The notes: a model not told the origin generated them from the sequence alone. DNA of 8,752 bases from Lachnospiraceae bacterium UBA7598 (GCA_002474415.1 DLQV01000013.1:4987-13738); one strand, 5' to 3'. Counted from the first letter of the stretch, positions 1 through 6,539 are shown. Numbers and translations: made by a program.

Positions 1-1
1 A

Positions 2-118
2 AATAACAGTGGTGCAGATCAAGGCATGTTCAATGTCGTTGTGCAGCCGGTATCAGGAAATGCATCCAGTTTGAAAGCAACCTTAGTCAGCGTATCAGAC
101 GATGGTTATACAAATTAA
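2..118 (+). CDS. 3' end of an unrecognised protein (5' truncated by window edge)
   Basis: The last 38 codons of a plus-strand reading frame enter from the left edge and stop at a TAA (116-118). The visible tail contains MFNVVVQPVSGNASS, is rich in Ser, Val and Asn, and ends in DDGYTN. It has no cysteine, no charged cluster and no membrane segment. The composition would suit a beta-rich extracellular or surface domain, but that is only an impression and I recognise no family. The strong intrinsic terminator 16 bases after the stop supports this being the true end of a transcribed gene. The upstream part is outside the window, so function, start and operon membership cannot be judged. Confidence 0.6.
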   Translation, partial: NNSGADQGMFNVVVQPVSGNASSLKATLVSVSDDGYTN

Positions 119-134
119 ACAGATAAGTATTTTA

Positions 135-173
135 AAGGCTGTTGTTCCTTTTGGAGCAGCAGCCTTATTTTAT
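135..173 (+). terminator. Rho-independent terminator after the left-edge gene
   Basis: A 14-bp stem pairs AAGGCTGTTGTTCC (135-148) with GGAGCAGCAGCCTT (153-166). Two of the pairs are G-U on the plus-strand RNA, and the loop is TTTT. ATTTTAT follows directly as a U-rich tail. It lies 16 bases after the stop at 118 and is oriented to end plus-strand transcription. Read on the minus strand, the same hairpin sits about 30 bases after the ABC exporter stop, but it is followed by only about three U residues. It would be a weak terminator for that operon, and no better one is visible there. Confidence 0.9.
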
Positions 174-196
174 GGAAAATATTTAAGATAATTACA

Positions 197-1972
197 TCAG
201 AAATCCCGTTCCATCTGCTCAATTTCTTCTTCGCATAGCACTACACACTTTTTATCTCGAATCGCATAGACCCGCTGGCAGATGCTTAACACGGTCGGCC
301 GGTGAGTAGTCACGATGCAGGTCCGCGGATAAGTATCCTGCATGATATTTTTTAACACGGCGCGTTCTGTCGCGATATCCAGTGCAGAGGTGGCTTCATC
401 GAGAAGCAGAAGCGGAGACTTGCGCAGCAGGGCGCGGGCGATGGAAAGTCGCTGTGCCTGGCCTTCGGAAAAGCCTCCTCCCCGTTCTTTGATCTCACTG
501 TAGATGCCATTTGGCAGCCGGCTTACAAACTCCCATGCACAGGCTGCCTGCAGCGCAGAGATGATTTCATCATCCGTGGCCTCCGGTTTGACTACACGCA
601 TATTTTCAGCAATTGTTCCAGAAAACATCGTGTTTCCCTGTGGAACATAGGAAAAAAGCTGGCGGGCAGATGCTGTGAGAGGCAGCCGTTCCGTGTCTCC
701 CCCACTTGAAGATGCACTTAGCCATCCTTCGCCGGACTGTGGACATAACAGGGCCAGAATCAGCCGCAGCATAGTGGTTTTGCCCTCACCGGAAGGTCCC
801 ACCATGGCAATAATTTCATGCGGATGTGCCTCTAAGCTGGCATGTTCAAACACTTCGGTGCTGTTCTGGTAGGAATAACTGATGTCGGACAATGTCAGAC
901 TGATACCGTCTGCGCGGTGTTTTTCGGCAAAAGCAGAAAATTCATTATCCAGAGAATAGTCCTCCTGTGGCATCTCCAGAATATCCATCAGACGGCCGGC
1001 AGAAGTAGTCAGTCCGATGGCGGATGGAACCATGTTGATCAGTGAGTTTAAGGCACCAGTCAGTGTGCCGGACAGAGAAAGAAACATGGTCATGGTACCG
1101 TAACTGATTGCACCGCTCCACACGCGGTAAATTCCCCAGCCATAGGAGCTGTAAGAGATTAAAAGTCCGACAATTGACATGATAAAGGAAGTTACCATGG
1201 ACATTTTCTGGAAATCCAGCCGCATGGAGATATAGTCGGTCTGCAGCTGCTTTAACTTCTGGATATAGGTCCGGATCGCACCGAAAGCCTTGATGGTCTG
1301 GATATTTGAAAAAGCTTCCTGATTAAAACCGGACATGCGGGCATTCATTGCCGCACTGCGTTTGTTGTTATTGACCATCCGGTTCATCAGTGTCCGCGAC
1401 ATGAGCAGTGACACCGGAATTCCGATAAAAGAAAAGATTGCAAATGTCCAGTCGTGGTAGATCACAATGGCAAACGCACTGATAAATTTAAAAATGTTGA
1501 TGATCAGATTGGGAATCCAGTTTAAAATTCCACTGGAAATTGTGGAAGCATCTGAACTCCAGCGGGTCAGCAGATCACCAGTGTGATAGTTTGTGATGGA
1601 TTCCCAGTCCGTTACAAGCATTTTTGAAAAAACATCTGCTTTGATCTCGGCATCTACCTTCAGGCTGATCCAGTTGGAAGCATAGTTTGTAAACTGACTG
1701 ATTACTGTACTTCCGATGGAAAGACCCACCATTGCACAGAACGTCTGAATCAGTTTACCAGTATGATGTCCGGTGATAATATCTACCAGATCTTTTGAGA
1801 CCAGGCTGCTGCCAAGACCAACAACTGTACCAAAAAGTCCGAGTGCAGTATAAAAGATCATGGCAAGCCAGTAATGGCGTGCATATTGATAAATCCATTT
1901 GGTTTGTCGGATCATATCTTTGAGCATGCCTTCCCGGATCCGGCTATAGATGTGTTTCAGTGTTTCTATCAT
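197..1972 (-). CDS. ABC exporter, fused permease/ATPase (half-transporter)
   Basis: This 591-residue protein has the ABC type-1 exporter layout: transmembrane helices over roughly residues 33-320, then a cytoplasmic ATPase domain. The ATPase shows an A-loop tyrosine near 368, Walker A GPSGEGKTT at 392-400, Q-loop glutamine 445 in VPQGNTMFSG, a signature loop FSEGQ at 501-505, Walker B LLLLDEA with catalytic Glu526, D-loop SALD at 529-532 and switch His557. All catalytic elements are intact. FSEGQ in place of LSGGQ is a tolerated variant. The length is typical of a homodimeric half-exporter, and there is no N-terminal C39 peptidase domain, so it would not cleave a leader itself. The start has an AAAGG ribosome site about eight bases upstream. 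It lies 15 bp after the PqqD/HPr-kinase-like gene and is almost certainly co-transcribed with it. Export of a modified peptide is inferred from that neighbour; lipid or drug export cannot be excluded. Confidence 0.93.
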   Translation of the reverse strand: MIETLKHIYSRIREGMLKDMIRQTKWIYQYARHYWLAMIFYTALGLFGTVVGLGSSLVSKDLVDIITGHHTGKLIQTFCAMVGLSIGSTVISQFTNYASNWISLKVDAEIKADVFSKMLVTDWESITNYHTGDLLTRWSSDASTISSGILNWIPNLIINIFKFISAFAIVIYHDWTFAIFSFIGIPVSLLMSRTLMNRMVNNNKRSAAMNARMSGFNQEAFSNIQTIKAFGAIRTYIQKLKQLQTDYISMRLDFQKMSMVTSFIMSIVGLLISYSSYGWGIYRVWSGAISYGTMTMFLSLSGTLTGALNSLINMVPSAIGLTTSAGRLMDILEMPQEDYSLDNEFSAFAEKHRADGISLTLSDISYSYQNSTEVFEHASLEAHPHEIIAMVGPSGEGKTTMLRLILALLCPQSGEGWLSASSSGGDTERLPLTASARQLFSYVPQGNTMFSGTIAENMRVVKPEATDDEIISALQAACAWEFVSRLPNGIYSEIKERGGGFSEGQAQRLSIARALLRKSPLLLLDEATSALDIATERAVLKNIMQDTYPRTCIVTTHRPTVLSICQRVYAIRDKKCVVLCEEEIEQMERDF

Positions 1973-1987
1973 AGATAAACCTTTCTC

Positions 1988-3124
1988 TTATAAGGAATCG
2001 ATGGCTTTTCGCATGATATGGGCGGCCTGTGGTTCCTTTGTACATGCAAGTGTAAAAATCTTCGTTTTTCCAGAGACCTGTTCTGCCAGGCGGAGATTTT
2101 TTTCATTCAGTTCCCGTGTCCAGGAGGGGGAGATCAGCCGCTGCAGAAGAAGCAGTGTTTTTTGGTCGGAAGAAGGAATTGCAACATGATTCTGTGTGGA
2201 CTGTTTTAAAAATACAATGCCGCCGAGGGGATAATCTCTGGCAGTAAAAATTTCCGAAGTGCCACACCATGGAAGCCCATAGACAACGGGAATACCGTTT
2301 TGCATACCGATCATATTCAAATCGCCATTCAGCAGTTTTGATCCGAATTCTGAGTGCCACAGGTTGGTATGTGTGGATTTTCCGGTGCCGGAACAGCCGG
2401 AAAACAGCCATGCCTGATTCTGATACAGCAAAGAGGCCGAGTGAATGACAAGCAGATCGTGCTTCTGTGCAGCTACCAGGAACGCAAAGCGCAGAGCATG
2501 AAAAATTTCTTCTGCATGGGCATCTGTGTCTGAATAACAGAAAAGGGTGGCCCATGCGCCATTTTTTGCTACCTGCATTTCCGAAATTCCCCATTCTTCA
2601 GGGAACAGAAACAGATATCGGTCTTTCGCATCACAGATAGTCAGTTCCTGCGTGCGTACGAGAATCGTTCCGTTTGTTTTGTGAAAAGGAATATGTGGAA
2701 CAATGGAAATCGACAGGTCAACAGGCGCTTTTGGACAGGAAAAGGCCGAAAAATAAGTATCATATATAAAAGGAGCACCGGTATATGCAATGGTAACAGG
2801 CCCGATTCGAAAATACTGTGTGGGTGTGTTGACAGCCGTTTCGTAAGGATTCATGGAGAGAATGCCCAATGCACAAAGCTGTTGCAGAAACTGCTGGATA
2901 TCCTGTTGGAGCAGCGGAAAATCTTCTTCTCCGGCTTCAAACTCCCGGGCAAGAAGGTGTAGCAGCTGTGGTTCCCCGGCACCTTCACAGAGTCCGTCCC
3001 ACAGGAGGCTTGCCGTGCGATTCAGCCGCAGAGAAATCCCATTTTGTGCGCTTTCCTGTCCATACGAAAGCAGATAAGGAACGCCTGCAATGGTTGTTTT
3101 GTAGTAGCCTTCTGTCAATTTCAT
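1988..3124 (-). CDS. PqqD-like (RRE) domain fused to HPr-kinase-like P-loop domain
   Basis: This is a 378-residue protein. Residues 1-92 resemble the PqqD fold, the RiPP recognition element that binds leader peptides, with the typical pattern LNRTASLLWDGL near 34-45 and the helical end LLQQDIQQFLQQLCALGIL. Residues from about 105 onward resemble HPr kinase/ScmC-like proteins: His228 in VIHSASL, Walker A GCSGTGKST at 243-251, Asp268 in LLNGDLNMI, and GLPWCGTSEI at 282-291. The frame stays open 46 codons further upstream. The start chosen here is MKLTEGYY, because AAAGGAG lies six bases before it and the predicted promoter falls inside the longer frame. HPr-kinase homologues in some lasso-peptide clusters phosphorylate the peptide, so a leader-guided kinase is a reasonable inference. 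The substrate is not visible, and a regulatory or ATP-binding-only role is possible. It is the first gene of an operon with the ABC exporter. Confidence 0.85.
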   Translation of the reverse strand: MKLTEGYYKTTIAGVPYLLSYGQESAQNGISLRLNRTASLLWDGLCEGAGEPQLLHLLAREFEAGEEDFPLLQQDIQQFLQQLCALGILSMNPYETAVNTPTQYFRIGPVTIAYTGAPFIYDTYFSAFSCPKAPVDLSISIVPHIPFHKTNGTILVRTQELTICDAKDRYLFLFPEEWGISEMQVAKNGAWATLFCYSDTDAHAEEIFHALRFAFLVAAQKHDLLVIHSASLLYQNQAWLFSGCSGTGKSTHTNLWHSEFGSKLLNGDLNMIGMQNGIPVVYGLPWCGTSEIFTARDYPLGGIVFLKQSTQNHVAIPSSDQKTLLLLQRLISPSWTRELNEKNLRLAEQVSGKTKIFTLACTKEPQAAHIMRKAIDSL

Positions 3125-3130
3125 AAAAAT

Positions 3131-3137
3131 CTCCTTT
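3131..3137 (-). promoter_or_regulatory. Ribosome binding site that fixes the PqqD/HPr-kinase-like start
   Basis: On the minus strand AAAGGAG is followed by ATTTTT and then ATG at 3124-3122, a six-base spacing. No comparable site precedes the farther upstream ATG at 3262, which lies inside the divergent peptidase gene. Confidence 0.85.
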
Positions 3138-3157
3138 GTATGGAAAATGATAGGTAT

Positions 3158-3166
3158 AGTATAGCA
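3158..3166 (-). promoter_or_regulatory. Extended -10 promoter for the PqqD/HPrK-ABC operon
   Basis: On the minus strand the sequence reads TGCTATACT, an extended -10 (TGN plus TATACT). Transcription would start near 3151, giving a leader of about 27 bases that includes the ribosome site. The position where a -35 box is expected (about 3181-3186) has no good match and overlaps the -10 of the divergent promoter. Confidence 0.6.
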
Positions 3167-3181
3167 GTAAAAATGGAAAAA

Positions 3182-3190
3182 TGCTATAAT
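3182..3190 (+). promoter_or_regulatory. Extended -10 promoter for the S24/S26 peptidase gene
   Basis: TGCTATAAT is a perfect extended -10 with a consensus TATAAT at 3185-3190. The start point would be near 3197, 19 bases before the ATG. The -35 region (about 3162-3167, TAGCAG) is poor, as expected for an extended -10 promoter, and it overlaps the -10 of the opposing promoter. Confidence 0.7.
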
Positions 3191-3215
3191 GGCACAATAA
3201 CATGAGGGAAAACAG

Positions 3216-3668
3216 ATGGCAGAGATTGATATTGAACAATTATTGGCAGAGGGAAAGACCATTCAGATAAAACCGCAGGGATACAGTATGTATCCGATGT
3301 TTGTGCCGGGAAGGGACGAGGCAATACTGCGACAGGCAGATATACAGAAACTGCAGCGAGGGGATGTGGTTTTGTATCGACGTCCAAATAGTATTCTGGT
3401 GTTGCATCGCATTGCAAGACGCACAGCGGATGGGTTTTACATGGTGGGGGATAATCAGACAGAAATGGAAGGGCCGGTCGCGTTTGATCAGATCCGGGGA
3501 ATTCTGGTAGGATTTGTACGAAAAGGAATATATCACGCAACGCAGGAATTCTGGTATCGTGTAGCTACGGGAATATGGTTATGGCTGCGACCGGTACGCA
3601 GGTGGATCATCGTACCGGCAGCAGCCTGTAAAAAAGTGTTTTATTTTTTCAAAAGGTTATCTATATAG
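3216..3668 (+). CDS. S24/S26 (signal-peptidase-like) serine peptidase, Ser/His type
   Basis: This 150-residue protein has the conserved boxes of the S24/S26 clan. Nucleophile Ser24 sits in GYSMYPMF, box C is RGDVVLY at 48-54, His64 sits in VLHRI where bacterial signal peptidase I has Lys-Arg, and VGDN with Asp79 matches box E. A Ser/His/Asp arrangement as in SipW/ER-type enzymes is therefore likely. Unlike ordinary signal peptidases it has no N-terminal membrane anchor, since Ser24 is close to the N terminus. The C terminus (about 111-147) is rich in Trp, Phe, Tyr and Arg and could bind the membrane surface. GAGGGA lies six bases before the ATG. The gene is divergent from the PqqD/HPrK-ABC operon, which suggests it cleaves the leader of the same unknown peptide; this is inference. 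Its last 28 bp overlap the convergent chemoreceptor gene. Confidence 0.85.
   Translation: MAEIDIEQLLAEGKTIQIKPQGYSMYPMFVPGRDEAILRQADIQKLQRGDVVLYRRPNSILVLHRIARRTADGFYMVGDNQTEMEGPVAFDQIRGILVGFVRKGIYHATQEFWYRVATGIWLWLRPVRRWIIVPAAACKKVFYFFKRLSI
3583..3626. repeat. Two-part inverted repeat / hairpin at the convergent gene ends
   Basis: GGCTGC (3583-3588) pairs with GCAGCC (3621-3626), and CCGGTACG (3591-3598) pairs with CGTACCGG (3611-3618). The two helices are separated by a 2x2 internal loop and enclose a 12-base loop, so all 14 base pairs are Watson-Crick. The structure lies inside the peptidase coding region, 14 bases beyond the chemoreceptor stop on the minus strand. No U-tract follows directly on either strand, so it is not a canonical intrinsic terminator. 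It could pause RNA polymerase or protect a 3' end of the chemoreceptor mRNA. Confidence 0.6.
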
Positions 3669-5737
3669 TTTCGGATTGCATAATTATCTTCCGGCATCTG
3701 GCATCCTACAATATAGGTACCTTCGTTATCCGAGCAACGGATTACATGTCCTTCCAGGTGGGACTGATCCGGGAGCGCAAAGTGTTGGATATCAATGGTT
3801 ATGTCTGCGTTTTTGTGATCCATGAAGAATGGATCTTTCGTCAGAAATGCAAAACCATTGGCACTGATATTGTCGAGCTGACCGGAAAATGTAGTTCCGG
3901 AATCTTTCAACGTAATGGTACAAGGATTGGAAAGATCCACACGTGGATATTTCCGTCGGTTCTTGATCTCCGGACGTGTAGAAAGCTGTAATACAAAGGT
4001 ATGAGAATCAGATGCAGAATCGGACTGTATCTTAGCCTGTTCCCAACAGTAAAGAACGTTGCCAACCGTGACCTGAACCTTGCAGGTTTCGGATCCTTTT
4101 AATTGTGGATCGTGAAGCAGAGTTAGGATGATGCTGTCTTCTGTTGCGGATTTGACTTCCCCGTGATATTCCATGTGTTCTAAATGTTTTGGAAGGATGA
4201 CTTTGGCTTTCATACCGGCGTGGATATCATCGAGTCCCATGAAACCACCAATACCAAGTTCACACATCAGATCCTGAATAACGTTCTCAATGTTATTGAT
4301 ATTGGAAGCACTTTCTTCATATTTACTGAGCATTCGTTTGCTTGTCTCATCGGAATCTCCGATACAGGTGGTCATGGTTTCGACAATCGAAGATACCTGT
4401 TCCATATTTTCTACAAGCTGCTGGTTGGAAGATTCTACTTCTTTCATGGCAGAGTCAATGGCCTGGATGTGATTACCAAGCAAAGAAGAGTCTTCCGTGA
4501 TTTTATTTACATTTTCACCGGTCTGGGTTACTTTTTCAAGAGTTACCTGGATCAGCTTGAGCGTTTCTTCTATAGAAGAAGTCATCTTTTCTGAAATTTC
4601 ATCCAGACGGGAGAGAGCTTCACTGATCTGACCAGAGGAATCTTTGGTTTCTGTGCTCAGTTTACGGATCTGTTCTGCAACAACAGAAAATCCTTTTCCG
4701 GCTTCTCCGGCACGGGCAGCTTCAATGGAAGCATTGAGTGCCAGCAGGTTGGTCTGGCTGGAAATACTGTCAATGGTTCCAGTTTCCTGTTTTACGGTTT
4801 CAAATTCAGATTTAAAAGCTTCCAGAATATGTTCTACCTGGTTGGACAGATCTGACATTGTTCCGGCAGTCTGTACCAGACTTTCCAGATCTACAGAACT
4901 GGTTTTTGCATGTTTTTCGGATTCAGCAGTCAGGGATACCATATCATTGATCATGGATGCAACATTCTGTACCTGGGAGTTGATATCGCCGGTCATTTCC
5001 TGGGAAGAAGCAGTGCGGGACTGTAACTGTCCATTGTTGTCGGTCAGTTTGTTCATTCCGTCAACTACGATATCAGATCCATGTTTGTTTTCTGATGCAA
5101 GCTCACGGACGACGGTGATACCGTCCATGATCGTATTGCTGGCGGTTTTTACCTGTTCAACAGTTGTAACGACACGTTTCAGATCGTTCTTAATACTGTC
5201 TGTCAGTGCACCGTCTGATTCGATGAGGTGGCGGACAGACATGATATAGCCGACATAACAAAGGATAAGGCAGGCAATCTGCAACTGATAATTTTTCTGG
5301 TCTGCTGCAGAATTTTGTCCGAGAACTGTCAGATGATAGACGATGCTCACGAGAACACTGGCAATATTGGCTATCGCACATCCAACCATAAATTTCTGAT
5401 CTTTGTACAAAACAAGAAGACTGACAACTGGAAGAATATAGGTGAACGCAATCGGCGAATTGGTTGTACAGATCAGGAATGTGTAAAAAATACCATAACC
5501 AATCACCAGCGTATAGCGATAGCGGTCATCTGCATGCCCTTTTACACGCAAAAGCAGATCGCCAGCGAAAAAAGGTACCCAGCATAGTATTAAGAAGATA
5601 ATAAAGTTGGTAGAAGGATATCCTCCTCTGGAAACGTCCGTGCCGTAGTTGGCAGTCAGCAGAAGAGCAAACACAAGCCAGATGCGCCGGGCTTTGATAT
5701 TCGCTTTCGCTTTGAATTCATTTTCGTTATAATCCAT
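3641..5737 (-). CDS. Methyl-accepting chemotaxis-type transducer with C-terminal YcgR-N/PilZ module
   Basis: This is a 698-residue membrane protein. Residues 18-170 hold about five or six hydrophobic helices with only short loops, so there is no large extracellular ligand domain. No HAMP domain is evident. A long coiled-coil signalling domain spans about 180-490, with the conserved tip [21 protein letters not shown] at about 324-344 followed by [13 protein letters not shown]. Residues about 505-585 resemble the YcgR N-terminal flagellar-brake domain. A PilZ domain follows, with RKYPR at 595-599 (RxxxR) and NISANG at 623-628 ([D/N]xSxxG), both cyclic-di-GMP-binding motifs. The protein probably couples membrane state and cyclic-di-GMP to CheA/CheW or another partner. 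No chemotaxis or flagellar genes are nearby, so it is an orphan receptor here. AGGAGA lies about nine bases before the ATG. Confidence 0.93.
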   Translation of the reverse strand: MDYNENEFKAKANIKARRIWLVFALLLTANYGTDVSRGGYPSTNFIIFLILCWVPFFAGDLLLRVKGHADDRYRYTLVIGYGIFYTFLICTTNSPIAFTYILPVVSLLVLYKDQKFMVGCAIANIASVLVSIVYHLTVLGQNSAADQKNYQLQIACLILCYVGYIMSVRHLIESDGALTDSIKNDLKRVVTTVEQVKTASNTIMDGITVVRELASENKHGSDIVVDGMNKLTDNNGQLQSRTASSQEMTGDINSQVQNVASMINDMVSLTAESEKHAKTSSVDLESLVQTAGTMSDLSNQVEHILEAFKSEFETVKQETGTIDSISSQTNLLALNASIEAARAGEAGKGFSVVAEQIRKLSTETKDSSGQISEALSRLDEISEKMTSSIEETLKLIQVTLEKVTQTGENVNKITEDSSLLGNHIQAIDSAMKEVESSNQQLVENMEQVSSIVETMTTCIGDSDETSKRMLSKYEESASNINNIENVIQDLMCELGIGGFMGLDDIHAGMKAKVILPKHLEHMEYHGEVKSATEDSIILTLLHDPQLKGSETCKVQVTVGNVLYCWEQAKIQSDSASDSHTFVLQLSTRPEIKNRRKYPRVDLSNPCTITLKDSGTTFSGQLDNISANGFAFLTKDPFFMDHKNADITIDIQHFALPDQSHLEGHVIRCSDNEGTYIVGCQMPEDNYAIRNYIDNLLKK

Positions 5738-5769
5738 GATACTTTTCTCCTATGTAAAATATTAGTTCT

Positions 5770-5798
5770 ATTGTATGCCTGCATAAGTGTTTTTTCAA
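5770..5798 (-). promoter_or_regulatory. Sigma-A-type promoter for the chemoreceptor-PilZ gene
   Basis: On the minus strand TTGAAA (5798-5793) and TACAAT (5775-5770) are separated by exactly 17 bases. Both boxes are close to TTGACA/TATAAT. The start would be near 5763, about 25 bases before the ATG. I see no sigma-28-type motif, so expression looks vegetative rather than tied to the flagellar regulon. Confidence 0.75.
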
Positions 5799-5818
5799 GT
5801 AAAATACTTCCTTTTTGT

Positions 5819-5848
5819 GTATAATTTTTCCTGGATTTTGCCATACTA
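5819..5848 (+). promoter_or_regulatory. Sigma-G-type (forespore) promoter for spoVT
   Basis: GTATA (5819-5823) and CATACTA (5842-5848) are separated by 18 bases. This matches the Bacillus sigma-G consensus (GHATR, N18, CATWHTA) at every defined position. Transcription would start near 5855, about 48 bases before the ATG. SpoVT belongs to the sigma-G regulon in Bacillus subtilis, so motif and gene agree. A TATAAT at 5820-5825 overlaps the -35 but lacks a matching sigma-A -35 box. Confidence 0.75.
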
Positions 5849-5854
5849 GCGATA

Positions 5855-5869
5855 CAAAATAAATATGGA
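5855..5869 (+). repeat. 15-bp direct repeat, copy 1 (spoVT leader)
   Basis: CAAAATAAATATGGA begins at the predicted sigma-G start point and lies 33 bases before the spoVT ATG. An identical copy lies in the leader of the next gene (6525-6539). Confidence 0.6.
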
Positions 5870-5902
5870 AAACAATCTGGGAAATAGGAGGAAATTTATC
5901 AT

Positions 5903-6451
5903 ATGAAAGCAACAGGGATTGTGCGCAGAATTGATGATCTGGGAAGAATTGTGGTTCCGAAGGAAATTCGCAGGACACTGCGCATCCGGGAGGGAGATCC
6001 TCTCGAAATTTTTACAAACCGGGAGGGCGAAATCATGCTCAGAAAATACTCACCGGTTGGAGAACTGGGGGAATTTGCAAGAACTTATGCACAGGCGCTG
6101 GCACAGACAACGGAGGCGCTGGTCTGCATTACGGACAGGGAATATGTGATCGCTGCAGCGGGAGCCGGGAAAAAAGAAGTCGAAGGGGAACCGCTGAATG
6201 AAGAAATCGAGGAGATGATTGAAAAACGCAGTACAATTGTAAAAACAGGGGAAGAACCGTCTTGTTCCATTATTAAAAAAAAGATGTCAGTTCCTCCGAA
6301 AGGAATGGTGCTCTCGAGCATTCTGTGTAACGGAGATTGTCAGGGGGCTGTGATTCTGGCAGATAAGAGTGGACAAAAAGAAACATTAGAATTGTTAAAA
6401 GCACTGGCTTTTACCGCTGCAAATTTCCTGGGAAAAAATATGGAACAATAA
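5903..6451 (+). CDS. spoVT: Stage V sporulation protein T, AbrB-type regulator
   Basis: This 182-residue protein is close in length to the Bacillus subtilis family member. Residues 1-50 form the AbrB/SpoVT swapped-hairpin DNA-binding domain, with the near-invariant TGIVRRIDDLGRIVVPKEIR and LRIREGDPLEIF. Residues about 56-180 fit the GAF-like C-terminal domain (ALVCITDREYVIAAAGAGKKE; later GDCQGAVILADKSG), which is thought to sense a small ligand and stabilise a tetramer. SpoVT adjusts sigma-G-dependent genes in the forespore and affects coat and germination properties. AGGAGG (5886-5891) lies 11 bases before the ATG, slightly long but convincing. A sigma-G-type promoter lies upstream. No strong terminator separates it from the penicillin-binding protein gene 97 bp downstream, so some read-through is possible. 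An A8 run at 6275-6282 is in frame and does not disrupt the gene. Confidence 0.95.
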   Translation: MKATGIVRRIDDLGRIVVPKEIRRTLRIREGDPLEIFTNREGEIMLRKYSPVGELGEFARTYAQALAQTTEALVCITDREYVIAAAGAGKKEVEGEPLNEEIEEMIEKRSTIVKTGEEPSCSIIKKKMSVPPKGMVLSSILCNGDCQGAVILADKSGQKETLELLKALAFTAANFLGKNMEQ

Positions 6452-6479
6452 AATAATGAAATCTTAATAAAAAGATAAT

Positions 6480-6508
6480 TTGCATATACTGTCCAAAAGA
6501 TATAAAAT
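6480..6508 (+). promoter_or_regulatory. Sigma-A-type promoter for the penicillin-binding protein gene
   Basis: TTGCAT (6480-6485) and TAAAAT (6503-6508) are separated by 17 bases. The start would be near 6515, giving a leader of about 34 bases that contains the direct repeat copy and the GGAGGAG ribosome site (6537-6543), which lies five bases before the ATG. Confidence 0.55.
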
Positions 6509-6524
6509 GTATGATGTATGTTCC

Positions 6525-6539
6525 CAAAATAAATATGGA
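6525..6539 (+). repeat. 15-bp direct repeat, copy 2 (PBP leader)
   Basis: CAAAATAAATATGGA is identical to 5855-5869. Here its end overlaps the GGAGGAG ribosome binding site, so anything bound to it could affect translation or early elongation. Confidence 0.6.

Noticed and set aside
2103..2594. A 163-codon minus-strand frame within the PqqD/HPr-kinase-like gene
   Set aside because: It is a frame-shifted reading of the same strand; the kinase-like motifs lie in the other frame, and the translation resembles no family.
3136..3215. Possible precursor peptide ORF for the RiPP-like module in the divergent gap
   Set aside because: The gap is 91 bp, is occupied by promoters and ribosome sites, and has no ribosome-site-preceded short frame on either strand that is not the start of a flanking gene.
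3125..3262. N-terminal extension of the PqqD/HPrK protein by 46 residues
   Set aside because: The extension has no ribosome site, would begin inside the divergent peptidase gene and would cross the predicted promoter. The ATG at 3124 has AAAGGAG at ideal spacing and begins exactly at the PqqD-like domain.
4644..5249. A 201-codon open frame on the plus strand opposite the chemoreceptor gene
   Set aside because: It is fully antisense to the conserved MCP signalling region, has no convincing ribosome site, and its Ser/Thr/Val-rich translation is what the reverse of a coiled-coil coding region yields.
6275..6282. A8 run followed by G in spoVT as a possible programmed frameshift or phase-variation site
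   Set aside because: The run encodes Lys-Lys-Lys in a normal frame, the full-length protein is intact and matches family length, and nothing downstream suggests an alternative product.
6452..6479. Possible terminator between spoVT and the PBP gene (ATCTT/AAGAT)
   Set aside because: The stem is only five AT-rich pairs with no U-tract, too weak to call.
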